Of a stretch of DNA of 64,000 bases, positions 11,501 to 25,800 are shown one piece after another. The stretch's first letter is position 1; each line of letters begins with the position of its first letter. Under the pieces are notes generated by a model. That model was not told the DNA's origin, ran no database searches, and saw only the letters and a program-made list of their open reading frames with translations. The DNA comes from Pterois miles. Its lineage: Eukaryota; Chordata; Actinopteri; Perciformes; Scorpaenidae. Where the stretch lies: NCBI GenBank assembly GCA_947000775.1, contig CAMQGK010000334.1, positions 2,759,501 through 2,823,500 on the forward strand. The letters run 5' to 3'. Made by a program: the position numbers and the translations under genes.

Positions 11501-14500
11501 GATAAAAACATTGTGTGTGCATGTGTCACCTGTCAAGGTTGAGTTTGTGGGCCAGCATCCTCCAGTCATTGCCTCTGGTCTGTGGTGCGTCTAGACTGCC
11601 GCAGAGCTTCTGTCTGATGGATAAAGGAATGCGGAAGGCGTTGGGTCCCACTAAGGTTGTGATGTTACTGGCCGGGTCCATCAGGGACGTGTCTATGCAC
11701 TGGACCTCCTGCAACGCACAGGAAGAAGGAAAAAAATTAGTTAAAGGATAAAATGACTAGTTAGTTCAACTTTTTGAAAAATTTAACTCGTGGAGAAATT
11801 TGGGTTCTGCATTTTGTTGCGTATAGTATAACTTCTCCAGAAGAGACACAGGAGAATAGGGATGGGCAACATATTAAAAAGCCTTAAAAGTAAAATATGG
11901 ATCATAATGTGCATCAATGTGGCAACACTGGCAAAGTTATATTTGTATTGTACTTATTGTATAAGTCATATTTGTATTTCAAATAGGGCTCTATCTTAGT
12001 CACTCTGGCAACGATTCTGCTCGTCTCTCTGCTGCTTGCCTTCGGCGTGACCAATTACAAATAAGTCTCCTAATTAATACAAGAGTGAACCAAACATAAA
12101 GATCTGCTTCCAAGCACTCTCTCCCTCTCCTCTCCATGTTGATCTCTGTCTCTTTCTAAACCTTCATCCCATTAATTTGCCACTCCTGGGCTGAAAGGAG
12201 GCAGCGGCCTAATGAATGTGGCTTGGCAGAGGGAAACAACAACTGCCACTGTTGATGTGAATGATTACTATTTACTGTGTCTACTTAGCCCCAATTTACA
12301 GCAGAAAGCTCTCTGCTGCTGCAGATTGAATGATTAATGCAAAGGGACATCTCCGTTTCTCTGATGAAATAATAAATGCTTTAAACCTGCTTTACTTTTC
12401 ATTGTTCAACATGCGGGATGCTGCCGGCTGGTTGAAGGTCTTAACATCATTTTATTTAACGTATACACAAAGAGACTCACTGAATGTTGCTTTAGATATT
12501 CAGCTCTAATTACCATACTTGCCATTTGATCATAGTAATTATTTTGTGAGACTAGGTATGGCCTATTTAAAATGGATTACTTGTGATCACTTAACAAAAT
12601 ATTCAATGTTGTGACAAAACTGTCAGCGCTCAAATAGAAGCCCCACTTTTCACTGTGTGCTTGTTAGCCACAGCTCTGCCCCTCAAAAAGGCTGTCTGTT
12701 TTATTTTTATTTGGCAGAAGGCATAATCGTATCACATCAGGATGGACATTTATGCTATGCTTTCTTTCACTGTGTGATGCTGCTCTTCTGACAGACCAAT
12801 CATCTCAACTTGTTTAACTTCTACGAATAAGAACTGATAAGTGATTTGGATTGGAGGTTGATTTGTACCCATTTGCCCTACAGAAAATATGAGCCATCAT
12901 AGAGTGCTTCAGGGATGACATATTTTTGTAGGCCAACCAGGAAGTTAGCATCGCCCTGGTTCCCTCGACAAAAAGCCAATGGGATTTTTCCATTGGGTTT
13001 TGGATTATTGCAGAAAATAAGCTCTGGGGCAAACAAGTTTATGATACGTACACATTTTGTTCAGAAGATAATCTCCACTAATGAACACCACTTCTGTGAT
13101 TTTAGTGTAAATGCAGTGAGTAAATAAGCTAACGTTAGGCTATAAACAAACTGCATCGGAGTATACACAACAAGGCTGTAAACGTGGACGAGTTGGTGTG
13201 TTGACATTTCCCACCTTTTTTAAGACACAAAAGCTTCAAAATAAAAGAAAGATATTTACTGATTGATGTTATGTTGTACAACAAAACATTAAAATCTCTT
13301 AAGCTTGTGTTAACCACAGACCTTATCTCTGGCGTCTAACTAAAAACCTATTAACTTCCTGACGAGGGAACCTGAAGTGCTAATATGCTAACTCATTTCT
13401 AGGTTTTACGACTCATTCCTGCAGTGCTCAATTAACCCATCACACATACGTATCTGTGCATATGTTGGCTGATGATAACACGAAACTGCAGCACAGAAAT
13501 TCCCAACAGTATGTTTGGTAAAGTTTAGAAACAGTGTCCCTATTACATGATCTTTCTACCTGAGTGCACTAACAAGTTTATTTTTCATCCGCTGTTCTCC
13601 TTTATATATACTGTATTTTCATCATGAAACAATAGTGAATATTGATATCAGTATTGGCCTCAGAAATCTAGTATCCGCTGGGCTCTTGAACTGTACACCT
13701 ACACAATACATAATGAATAGCACGCACAAACACTGTAGTGCCTAACTCTGAACAGGATGACATAAAAGTGGCGCCAGGATGGCTGAGACAGCAGGATGTA
13801 TCAGCTTCAGAGCTAGTATGAAACTATTATACAGCTCAAACTCCACTAGATACAATTTGACCTTGACTGTCATTCTCATGTTGCTCAGCGGCCGATGCTG
13901 GAGAAGGACAAAATATGTGCAACCCTCCCTGCTGCTGCAGCGTGCAGTCAAAAATCAACATACCTGGTTAAACACGGCTTAAAAATTCTTAAGTGCAACG
14001 CTATCACCCATAAGCACCATGGGAGAATTCAAAGCAGTGACATTCGAAAAGAACTGTCTGACCTTCGACCAAAACTGCTCACATACGGACACAGACACGC
14101 ACACAGAAAGTGACTTTATGGTTACATGGACTAGCAAAATCAAAGACGAGTTATTCCACTCGTGTTCTGTGACCTCTAGCCCCGCCATGAATGATTGAAC
14201 AGAGTCACAGAACCATAGCAGGAGCCCTGAGTGTCTGACAGACAGAAAACTTAGTGACTTTAGGACCTTTACTACGGAAATAGAGAAGTTAGAAGTTAGT
14301 AGAAGGAGCCTCTCTCTCTCTGGTGTGACTGTGTTCATCTCACTTTAGTATGTATCACGGTATCCCTCAGTATGTCCTCGGGCCAGTGTGAGTTAAAGTT
14401 GTCGCAGTTTGCTTGTATACACAACCAGTACCTGAGGTGGGGCCAAGCCATTGCTTTGCAAGTCACAAGTTCTGAGTCAAGTCCCAAGTCCTAAACTTTG

Positions 14501-17500
14501 AGCTTTGAGCCCTAAACAAGTCATAATGTGCTCTTAAACATAATGCATTTTAATAGTAAATAGACATTTATATTTATTTGCTAAACTAGGGTTATCAAAG
14601 ATAACATGACAACAACTCATTAATAGAAATTAGTTTTATCACCACTCATTTTTTAACATATTAATTTAAAAAAATAGGTTGTAGCAGGCTCAGTGTGAAA
14701 ATACTGGCATCATATGAAACAAAAAAACTTAAGCAATATATTGGTACCAACCATGTTATACTACTACCAGCTTGTCATGGAGGTGGTTAAAAAATGCTCC
14801 AAACGCACTAAATGTGTGGTGAGGAAAAACTGCCATGGCCACTTTCAAAGGGGTCCCTTAACCTCTGACCTCTAGATATGTGAATGAAAATGGGTCCTAT
14901 AGGTACCCACCAGTCTCCCCTTGACAGACATGCCCACTTTATGATAATCACATGCAGTTTGGGGCAAGTCAGCACACTGAGACACTGACAGCTGTTGTCT
15001 GTTATGTTTTGAGCTTTAGCTTTTGTTATGATTTTTTTTGTGCTAAATGCAGTACCTGTGAGGGTTTCTGGACAATATCTGTCACTGTTTTGTGTCGTTA
15101 ATTGATTTCCAATAATAAATATACCCATACATTTGCATAAAGCAGCATATTTGTCTACTCCCATATTGAAAAGAGTATTACATACTTGACAAATCTCTCT
15201 TTAGGATACATTTTGCACAGAAAAAAATGTGCAATTAATTTGAGGTTAATCATGATTAACTATGGACAATCATGCAATTAATTAAATATTCTAATCAATT
15301 GACAGCCCTTGTAATGTATTATTATTTCCTCATGTAAAAATCAAAAAAAGCTAATTTGAGCTCTACTTTGATCTTTCCATACTTGACAAAGCTCCCTATA
15401 TGGTACACTTTGAACAGAACAGCGATTTATTTGCAATTAATAATGATTAACTATGGACAATCACGCCATTAATCATGATTAAATAGTCCCATAGTTAAAA
15501 CAAGTTTGTGAAAAATAAAGATCTGGGGAGTTAAGAGTCAACTTTAAAAACATGAAGGGAAATTAATTACTTTTTAATCTTTGGGCTTTGGGGAAGGTAT
15601 CAAGTATTTTCAGGTCTAAAGGCTCAAGTCAAGGGGACGTCACGATTCATTGGTGTTAAAGTCCAAATCGAGGTGCAAGTCTGTTTTGATTTTGAATTTG
15701 AGTCTAAAGTCATAAAATTTGTGACTTGAGTCAAAGTCATGTCACTTGAGTCCACACCTCCGGCCAGTACCCAGTAAACAGTGTGTCCGTTTTGCTGTGT
15801 GCATGTGGATTTCTAGTGACTTGCCTCCTCTAATGTGTTGCTGAGCTGAAAGATCTGTCCTTCTCCTTCCACCTGCCGTACACACAGCTTGCAGCTGATC
15901 TCTGTGGTGGCTGGGCTCAGTCTCTCCAGGGTGAAGGTACAGTGAAGACTTCTCTGACTGCCACTCCACACCTGATAGAAGGGGATCTCCTGGAAAAAGC
16001 ATGAATAATTTTCAAGTCGATAAAATTCTAAGTATCTCAGTAACTTTTATTATTAATGGGAATTCATCAAAGTGAATAACTGTGAAGATATTTTACTCTG
16101 AATGCATAAAATGATAACTAACACTGAGCCATGCTGCTAGTGTGGCAAAAAAAAAATGAACATTCACACGAAGGCTCACTATAGTTTACCCTTGTTTGGC
16201 TAAATGTAAGTAGTACTATAAAGTGTGATATCTGCTGTGTGTGTGAGACCATCATATGTATGTGCATATCCGTCTCACCTGATACTTTGCGATGAGTTTG
16301 CTCTTCCAGTGTGTGTGCGGCACGTCATGGATTGACAGTCTCAGATTGTGTGTGCTGTCTTTAAAGTTCAGGGTCTTTGGCTCATCCAGAAGCTTCCCTC
16401 CCATGTGGGTCTCCATCTGAAGAACCTCCTACACAAACCAAACCCCCCCGCCAAAAAACGCAAGTTAAGATTTCCTCCTCAGCTTTGCTTCTGTCTTGAT
16501 CACTGAAGCATCCATTTTTCATACAGCATTATTGCTGTACTGATTGCAGAAAGCCTTTAATTTTATCTTGTATAATAACTGCAGACAATGCCGTCTTGAA
16601 GTACAGAGCACCATGAATGTTTTCATGAAGATATCGTCACAGAGCTCAGCAGTTGTATTCCCTGGATTTAAGCAAAGCTTAGCTCTGCTAGCTGCACTCA
16701 ACTGAAGAGAGACATTAAGATGCCCAATAAAAACCTTGATAAATAATGCACCATCGCAGTACTGCTGTGAGATGTGGTAAATGATATCTTTAATATAAAA
16801 CAGTAAAATTAAATTACTTCTATTGACTTAAGGAGATAACCTCAATGAAATAAGTTATGACTTACTGATTATTCAACATTTTGCAGCCCATTTTTGTCTT
16901 TTCAATCACCCTTATCTTTCTGCCAACATGGCAAGACAACACTAATGAGTTTTCCTTGTGCACACAGGGAACGTCAGGAGCGAATGGCAGCTGCCTCGCT
17001 GAACCACTGCGTGATTCACATGGCGGGTGTTCACACCAGCTGTGTTTCTGCTGCTGCTGCCTGTCCTTTCTTTCTGCATAGAGTCTGCCTTTCGTGATGG
17101 CAGGTTCATTTAATTATACAGTAAATGCCATTGACATTTATTTTAGACAGAAAAAGATTATGAAACGTGTAGTAAGTTGTAAATAATAGCAATAATGCAC
17201 AATTACAACCATGTGCGTTATTCATTCAGGGAGCCCTGCAAGTCACTGCATGCTCTACAACACTGTCCTGCATATATTTCAGAATAAAAGCTTTGTGTTA
17301 ACAAATAAAGGAGTTCTGTCCACAGAGAAAAAAACAAACACTTTGAGGCCTTTCATATCTTTTTTTCATGTCTGCGACATTCTACAGATACAGACATGGA
17401 AACTGTAGTAATGTAGCTGGTATGATGTCAGTACGATGTAAAAATATCACTTTCACTGTCTGTTGCTGATGTGAGCTGTGCACACTGAGACACAGCTGAC

Positions 17501-20500
17501 ACGCTGCCAAGCCGCGAGTCTTACGTCTCATGAGCTGTGTGGCTGCTCTCACCTGTTAACGCGGACGCCAAAAGAAAAATAATACGTAACGCAGCTGCTA
17601 TGCACTGCTTTAAGGGTAGTGTAGCTGTGACCTGATGCACTGCACTTAATGCGTTTTGTTTTAGCTTCGTATCTTAGATTTCATGAAATGGGGAATAAAA
17701 TCAGTTAAGCTGGGCATACACTGTACGATTTTAGAAATGTTGAGTAATTCCTACTCCGAATATATGAGTAGATGTAAAGCCAATGCTCCTGATTTATGTG
17801 CTCACGCTGTACGTGTAAACACGACCTGTCAGCTCCTGAGGGCCATTCTGGCTGTTGACAGTTGTCTATAGAGATTTGTTTGAAAGCTCTGAGGCAGGTA
17901 AAGTTTATTTACTAGCAGAGATCTGTACAGGTCACAATGCTAACAAGGCAGAAACGTGCTGTCTTGATCGTCTATGCCATCGTGTCTGCTGACACGTCTA
18001 AAAAAAAAAGAGGCAGTGGCGTAACGTTATATGGACTTGCTGTGGCTAAGGAGATGTGGAGAGAATTGGAGGTAAGCTATGTTTTATTAGCTATATTTAT
18101 TGTAGCTTACATTGCTATTTTGATATCTACACTGATTACTGTAAAAGAAAAAAAGGCACTGATGTTGGAGAATCGGCTTATGGCTCTGCTTCAACTGCGC
18201 TCACGTCTGCGGTCGGCCAACTACAATTCTGACATGTCACAAATTCAACTGTTCGACGGCCGGGCGAGAGGACTTAATCGGTCCTCAACCCGATGACGTC
18301 TGATGAAGCTGAAATTCCATCTGACTCCAAAATGAGTCGTGCAGCTCAAAATTCGTGCCAGAAACGGGCTAAAATCGTACAGCGTATGCCCAGCTTTAAT
18401 GTAAACCTGATTCTGTCCATCTGATGTCTTTGTCTAAGTTGTGAACGAAAGGAAGCAGCATATTTTACTTTGCTGTGCTGCGGCTGTTTTAATAATACAT
18501 TGTACACTCAGTCCTGTGGGGATTTTTGCTCATTCTTTTCAAATTGACTTCTGTATATCAGGTAAGCCCACACCAAGAGAGTACTATGAAAGTATCGCTG
18601 TATAATGGTAAACACACACATCTTGATATCAACATATTTACATACTCATGAACTGCTCACATATATGCACGAGTTAAAGAAACATGGACACAAGCACTGT
18701 TATTGATGGAGAAATAAGTTATCAGTATGACTTCTGATGCCTCCTACTATCTTTTCAAAATAATCAATTCCTCCATCCCATCGTCTTCCTACGCGGCAGC
18801 TCTACAGTAGATATACAGCAGAGACTTCCTCTTAGAAACGGAAACCGATCAATTATACTACACACAGGCTCCATCATTAAAGAGTCCACCTCTGAACTTT
18901 ATTTTCAAGCTACAATTGCTTGTTTGAAGTGGTAAAACTGAATGTGTTGATGTTTGCGTAAGTGTGTGCATGGCTGTGTGCCACACTGACACTTGATTTA
19001 TCATTGCGTGCATAAATTACCAATGTTAATCTCTCGTATCAGATTGTCCCTCCAGTGCTTTGAATGTTTGAATTCCAAAGCGTCGTTTTTCTGACATTGC
19101 TTGACCCTGTTTTGTTTACCGCTTCTCAGCTCACCTCCAGGAAACTAAAGGTGAGAAAACTTCTATTTATGACCCTAGACAATCACTTCTACTCAAGTTA
19201 TAATATGTTGTATTTCAAATTCAAATTACCGGGGCAACTGTTTAAGCATGGGTGGTCCAAGAGAGCAGAAAATCCCACACAGGACTAAAGCACTCAGCCT
19301 AAAATATCTCACAGATGTGTTACATGCTCTTTTACTCAAGAAGCTGGAAAACCTTGGCAATTGTGCATAGAGACAGAGTGCCATGCATCATACTCTGAAA
19401 CCCACGCTCACTGGAGGGAAAACAATCGGTGCCCCTATATGCAATCAAGAAGTGAAATGCGAACAAAATGGCTGTTTCTGTGCCTGTAGCTAGTTAAAAA
19501 CACTACATTTCAACATGTCAAGGGATTATTTTAGCACCCTAGAGGTGTGGCTGACAACCAAAATAGTGATAGGATGGGACAAGTTAGCTGTTTGTGAGTT
19601 TATGTTAGCTATGTGTCATCGAGGTACTGTAGTTAGCTAAGGCACTTGGACGCATAATACTGCCGAGCTTTCATGATTTATCCATATTCCCCAAGTTATT
19701 GTCAAAATGCTTTAGCTTAATTTACAGATAGTTAACATTACAGATAGTTGACATTTGGATAAAATGCTTGCTGCACATGTAACGTTAGCCCTGGGCACAG
19801 ATGTGTCAGGAGCGCATGGTGGCTGCGTTACCTCACATGTGCATGATTCATGCATCCCTTGTTCACACCAGCTGTGTTTCTGCTGCTGCATCTCTTTCTA
19901 CATTGACTTTGACTTTCATAATGGCCATTTCATGTCATTATAAATGTCATTTATATTTATTTAAGACAGAGAGAGGTCAAGAAATGTGTGGTAATTTGTA
20001 AATAATAGTAATAATCCACAATTAACATCCCGTACTATACACTGTCCTGCAAATATTTCAGAATAAAAGCCCTGTGTTAACAAATCATTTTTGAAATGAA
20101 AGCAGGAAGTGTTGATTTAAAAATAGATCTTTACTTTTTTTTTTTTATGTCTGTGACATTTTCTACAGATATCTAGACATCAAAAATGTAGTAATGTTGC
20201 TGTTATGATGTCAATATACAGTCAGAAGATCACCAGCCACCACACTCCTGATGCAACTGGCCTGGCCCAGGGCTTAGGCATACGAAGAGTCAGGATCCCA
20301 CAGTTTTCCCTTTATGCCTCACTTTTTATTGCCTGCATCCTCTGTTTTTCGGTTTGGCAGATTAGAAAAACTTAGTTCTGGGTTCTTTACCCTGTTGGTA
20401 GCGCTTCCCACCACACAGCAGCTTTTAAGCATCTTTCTGTTGTTTGCTAAGAGATGAAAGTGAAAAGGAGGCACCTTCACGCAATACAAAGTCAATGGAG

Positions 20501-22793
20501 AGCAATAATTGTTTTCCTCTGCAGTGTGGGCGGGACTTAATTGCGCTCTGTTACTATATACAATAGATGTATATTATATGTGCATTGTATGTGTGTGTGC
20601 TCCTATCGGTTAATTAAATGGAGTAAATGTAAAAAGCAGCTGAACAAAAGAATTACTGGGTCTGATTTACCTTGAGTGCATCCTGTGTGTCGTCCAGACA
20701 ATAGACTCTGATGTGATAGTCCAAAGTTGTGCAGGAGACAGGTCCAAAAACAGCCAGTTTGAGCCTCTTGGCAGCTGCCTTGCAAATCGACTGGCCCACC
20801 AGGCAGTAAGTCCCCAGTGTCTCTGTTAGGATGTGACATGCCTCCGAGTCCATTTGCACATAGCAGGGGGTGGTGAAGTTCTCCTCTCCCACCACAACCA
20901 CATCCTGTAGGAGTCACACACACATACACAAAGTCACACACACGTTTAGCCTTTAAGAGTATCATGCTGGGTCTATGATGGGTGGCTGAAACTGGCATAT
21001 TGTAAATTTACCATGTGAGCCTTCATTCGTCTCAGCTGAAGAGAGATCAGAAAGTCTGTTGTATTCTAAGTATTTATTAGTATATATTCCTGTCAAAGGA
21101 AACATTTCCTTGACCTGTTTCACATAATATCAAGGGCATAATTCCCTACCACTGTTACAACAGCATTTCTGTATAAACAACATACTATCATCAGCATCGT
21201 GATGAGTATGACGTAATTATATTCTTGTGTTGATAAACTATGGAAATTGGGTTGGGCAAGATATTGAGAGACTAGATATCGTTTAAGATCTTAATATCGT
21301 AACGTGTATCACTTATCGTGGCATAAGTGCTGTCACTTCCTGGTTTTACAAGCTGCATTATAGTTAAGACTGGTCTAGCAGTTCTACTATTTGCCTTTAC
21401 CCACTTAGTCATTATATCCACATGAAGATTATGTGAAGCTATTTTGTGAAAAGCACCAAGGGTCGACCCCGCAATATCAAGCTATTTGGTCAAAAATATA
21501 TATAATGTATTAATTTACAAAGTGAGCCACAGTCTAGATAATTTTGTTGTCCCAGACTCCCCCCTTTATTTGTTGATGCAGACTGCTTTTAGTGAGACCT
21601 AGGCATTATTTGAATACCGGCTTTATTTGCAGGATTAAGCCACATTCTGTCTGTTAACATAACACAACTGCACCTGCATTTGGTGCTATTTCCACTAATC
21701 CAAACAACCCCTGAATAAACAGGCTGTGGTTTCTAACTGATGCATTCCTCTGTCGTTATTAACAGGAATTTTTCAACACAATGCCATTACTGATTTGCAT
21801 GGAGATATGCTCCCTTTATAGGAATCATTGTTGAGCAGAAGAAAGCTCAACTGCAAATGTCGAGTTTGAATCATTTTGGCCTGTAGATCTTTTTAATAAG
21901 GCAATAAAAAGTGTGAGACTCCTCTTGCTAGTCCAGTAATTCATCTTGGAAGACCAGTTACTGGATCTTCACCACACTGTGCATTCCCTTCTTGTGTTGA
22001 GACACTGAATTGTAATGTAAATGCATGTCTGGTTGTACATATGACTTCTGAAAGTATATCAAGGTGTCCATTAGGAGAATGATAACACTTGTTTGGAGCT
22101 GCTGTCTGTGAAGTGTGTCCAATCCCACTGTGATTATCTGCTGGCTGTTGCTCATATTATTTCTACAGCTCTCTGCCACAGCGGGACTTATGGTAAATCC
22201 ATATGGCTCTTTGGGTCGAGTGAGGATGCACAGGCTCTTCTCATATAAGTACCCAATCTTCAATTAGTTGTACACATATCCATGTTTGCGTGTGTGAGGA
22301 GCTGTGTGTGCTTGTCTGTGGATGCAGCATGGATCTCTTCTACACACATGTGATACAAATATTGAGTTGTGCTCCAGCAAGCTGAATCAATACAACGAGG
22401 TAGGAAAGCAATATGGTATGAATCTGTTATTACTGGTAATCACAACCGTGGCTGCTCCCCCCTGATGTGAGGGGAATTCAATTACCTTCCTATCCCTGTT
22501 TTGGGGAAAACTTTCTGATGGGAAAAGGATGTTCTACTGCAGTAAGAGAAAAACAAATCGACTTCCTGATGAAATTCCACTTTTCATTTTTCTCGTCTTT
22601 ACCCACTCTTCACCCAACCCCTTCTCTCGCTCCCTCTCACACTCACACACACACACACACACAATCTTATGCATGGCTAATTGTGCAGAGACATTGTGTT
22701 GAGCTGTGATAAGCAACAGAAGACAGCATACGGGGGCCTTGTAGACACAGTGATGCTGCAAGACAGCCTTATCACCCACACCCACACTCGAGG

Positions 22794-22855
<62 letters not shown>

Positions 22856-25800
22856 ACACATATATGCAGCAAACACAGTCTCTCTCTCTCTCTCATACAC
22901 ACCCACATACACTCACAGAAACAGATTGCTGAGGTAGAGACTTCATGCTGAGAGACACGGGAGGAGGGAGAGAGAGAAAGGTAGAGAAAAAAAGGAGGGA
23001 TAGAAACATAAGAAGAAAGATGAGAGAAGAGGAGGATGGCAGGAGCATAACAAATTGCTTCTGATAGGAGTCTTCAACCCCCTGCTTGTCTACTAGCCTG
23101 TAGGCACTTTGTGTTTACTGAATTTTCTCTCCTTTCCTTTCTTTTCCTTTCACTGCGTGTGTGCGCGTGTGTGCGTGCGTGTGTGCATGTGTGTGTGTGT
23201 GTGTGTGTTGCAGGGTATTCTTCTGGGAGAAGATAATAATGTATGTGTGTAAGTGCAACGTGAGTCATACCGTGGCTGTGTATTAATGATTTGGCTGTGC
23301 AAGTGCATATTTTGTGTATATGCATTATATGCATTGCATTGTTTAGCCACTGTATGTGTACTTGTTTGTGCATCTCATACATCACTACTTGTTGCTAACA
23401 AAGTAGCAGCTATTCTCTCTAGAGGTCAAAACTGTGCAATTCAAAAGTTGCACATTATTGCTCGATAGAAACAGATCAAAAGTGTCAAACACTCACCTCC
23501 CACTCTCCCATGGCCAGCTGGTTCTTCAGCTGTATGAACCAGTCTTCCTGGACGTTGTCAGCGCAGTGGTGGATGGTGAGGATTACTGGTCTGGTCAGCA
23601 GGGCTCCTGGAGGTCCACAACTCACCACCGGGCTCAGCACTGTCTGGACATCTTCTACCGGGGGTCTGGAAAAGACAGATAACACCCGGGTGAGATGAGT
23701 CTTTAGAAGAGAGCGACAGGAGGGGCTGCACTGTTGGCTACCGGTCAGTGTGAGCATCAGCTGCAGAAAGCTGTATTGATTTCACTTTTGGTCTGTTTTA
23801 TTTCTCATAATGTTCATATATGGAAAAACTGTGCTGGCAAACTCAAGAAGGCAGGTGGACTGTTAGCTTAGAGTAAGACTATCTTTGGAGAAGATGAGAA
23901 TATCAGGGTATAAAACAGATCAGAGCACAACAGTTCAATCAGAGGATGATTAGTGTAGTTAGCAGGGCTTTGGTTGGGCCTCAGCTGGAGTCAGTAGTTA
24001 ACAGCTCACCGGCAGGAAATAAATGAGTGCTGGCCACAGGCCTCTTTTTACAGTACATTCAAGTACTGACACCTCAAGCTAATGTATATAACAGTACAGC
24101 AACAAAATACTGCCAACTGGACCTGTACGGATAGTACTGATAGCCACGGTGATGAATGGATCGCTACGTGTTGTTGATGTGCACACCTTTAGTTTATCCT
24201 CGGTTACTTGCTTCCTCCATCTTGCTGTGGTTGTAGATTGCAGACTGTAGCTGTGTTAGTAATCGTGCAATATTTAGCTTCTAGCTTTTGTTGTGTAATT
24301 GAGTTATTTTTGCTGTAAGAACCACTTCACCTCCAGTGCTCTTAACACACTAAGACTACCCAAGCTGAGTCTACTTATTACTTGATTGTGTGGCGCTCAA
24401 CCCATCACCAACATGCTAACTGCCCCCTTGTGGTGTAGCATAATAATACCCACAAAATGTAAACCAGTCTTTCAAAAAGAAACCAGAAAAGACCCATACT
24501 GACTCCAACAGTGAGATTATACATTGTGAACTCCATCGGTATTTATTATCTGTTTGTTATTTTTCATTATTGAAAAGTAAACCCACATTCTTTAACAGTT
24601 ATTGTATATAAAAGCAGATGTGAAAATGCCTGTTTCCTATGTAATCCATTATCAATTGTCATTTTCTTCCCTCATGTTGCTGAAGATATTTATTGACTGG
24701 CAAAGAAGCTCATATGGACAGAAGAGATGGATCTTAATTTTAACAGTGATTTTTTTTTCTTCAGCCCACCTTGTGTCAGGGGGAAGTAATCTTTAGCAGT
24801 GTTATCGATTCAGCGGTTGGAGCTCATTATTGACTCATGAAGGGTTCACATGGATGGAGAGGCTAACGGATAAAAACAGTACGACACAAACTGTAACAGC
24901 GCCCTTTGACTTACCTAATGTAGGTAATGAATTACAGTGATTTGGATTTGTAAGGCTGTTATCAAATAGGCAAAATAGATGTGTTGTGTGTGAGGGTTTG
25001 ATCTTAATGAGCTCAACCACATGATTCTGGCTTCTGCCCAGTGTTGCTGAGGCAAGTCAATGTGGCTGTGTGATTTTTGCTGGCCAGATATTGACTGTGA
25101 GGAAGACAGAGGACAGAGAAGAGGCTTGACTCTTGGAAATACTGTAACACACTGCAGGGGGCCTAATTCTTATCGACTGCTATTGATCAGTTTGAGGCTG
25201 GAACGGATGCAAATACATGAACCAAACTGTAGCAAGCGTCTCAGCAAGTGCTAAAGCGTTGATTCACCCAAATTATTAAAGAGCACATTTCCCCACTTAA
25301 ACCTTGCACTATTAAGCCAAGCAGATGGCTGCTAATTGTATTTGCCAAGTTTTTTGACATTGCTGTTTCTCAACATTTTTGCCACAACCCCAAATACTAA
25401 AAAGGTGAATTGCATTTAGTCTGTAAGTGCTCACAGCATTACATACCCTAACATAACTTTTATTTTATTTTTTTTTGAAGATTTTTTGTTAAAGGGACAG
25501 TGTGTAGGATTTGGTGACATCTAGTGGTGTGGCTGCAGATTGCAACCAACAGAGTACCCTGAGCTCACTCCTCTCTTTACAGGATTGCAGTAATGTGAGC
25601 TGCTGAGTGCAAAACCACTCAGAGGCCATCCTTACCATAATAACACTACTTAAGGAGCAACCGAAGTCAGACGGCTGCGGGCGGTACCACGGTTTTGCAC
25701 TCTGCAGCTCATGTAAGTGCAGTTTCACAAGCGTGTCAGAGAACTATGGTGCCCTTCAGCTAATGTAAAAATGGGAAAGGCTATCGCAAGAGCCAGTGTT

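Larger units (their letters stand above)
8566..11529 (-). other. unc5c intron between E12 and E13
   Basis: GT-AG intron of 2964 nt. It holds a TTAA-type element at 8779-9224 and a hAT-like repeat at 10690-11060. No exon seen in the rest. Confidence 0.85.
14431..15763. mobile_element. DNA transposon remnant with other repeats nested inside
   Basis: The ends are related inverted sequences (left CTGAGGTGGGGCCAAG, inverted right GGAGGTGTGGACTCAAGTGA), with many GACTTGAGTC-type repeats near both ends. This is a pattern seen in common fish non-autonomous elements. The middle is occupied by a different repeat (14655-15310) and a second fragment of that repeat (15340-15490). Confidence 0.5.
11709..15824 (-). 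other. unc5c intron between E11 and E12 (GC-AG)
   Basis: A 4116-nt intron whose donor is GCAAGT and whose acceptor is CAG. A nest of repeats occupies 14431-15763. The remaining sequence (11709-14430) shows no exon or recognised element. Confidence 0.8.
16429..20670 (-). other. unc5c intron between E9 and E10
   Basis: GT-AG intron of 4242 nt with two direct copies of a repeat (16962-17435 and 19791-20215) on either side of a Harbinger-like element (17708-18395). No exon seen elsewhere in it. Confidence 0.85.
20905..23496 (-). other. unc5c intron between E8 and E9
   Basis: GT-AG intron of 2592 nt. It contains (CA)n runs at 22641-22662 and 22795-22860, a (GT)n run near 23156-23208 and purine-rich sequence at 22960-23040. 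No exon or transposon recognised in the rest. Confidence 0.85.

Noticed and set aside
14808..15164. 118-codon minus-strand open frame
   Set aside because: It lies inside a repeat that occurs again at 27577-28176, where the frame is not kept.
15815..15824. Ordinary GT donor four bases downstream of the GC donor of exon E11
   Set aside because: Using GTCACT would shift the frame relative to exon E12 and lose the conserved death-domain sequence.
17937..18296. 119-codon plus-strand open frame as a host gene
   Set aside because: It lies entirely inside the Harbinger-like element, is antisense within a unc5c intron and matches no family I know.
22534..22932. Open frames of 80-124 codons on both strands
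   Set aside because: They are translations of (CA)n and (CT)n repeats, giving Thr-His or Cys-Val runs in all phases.
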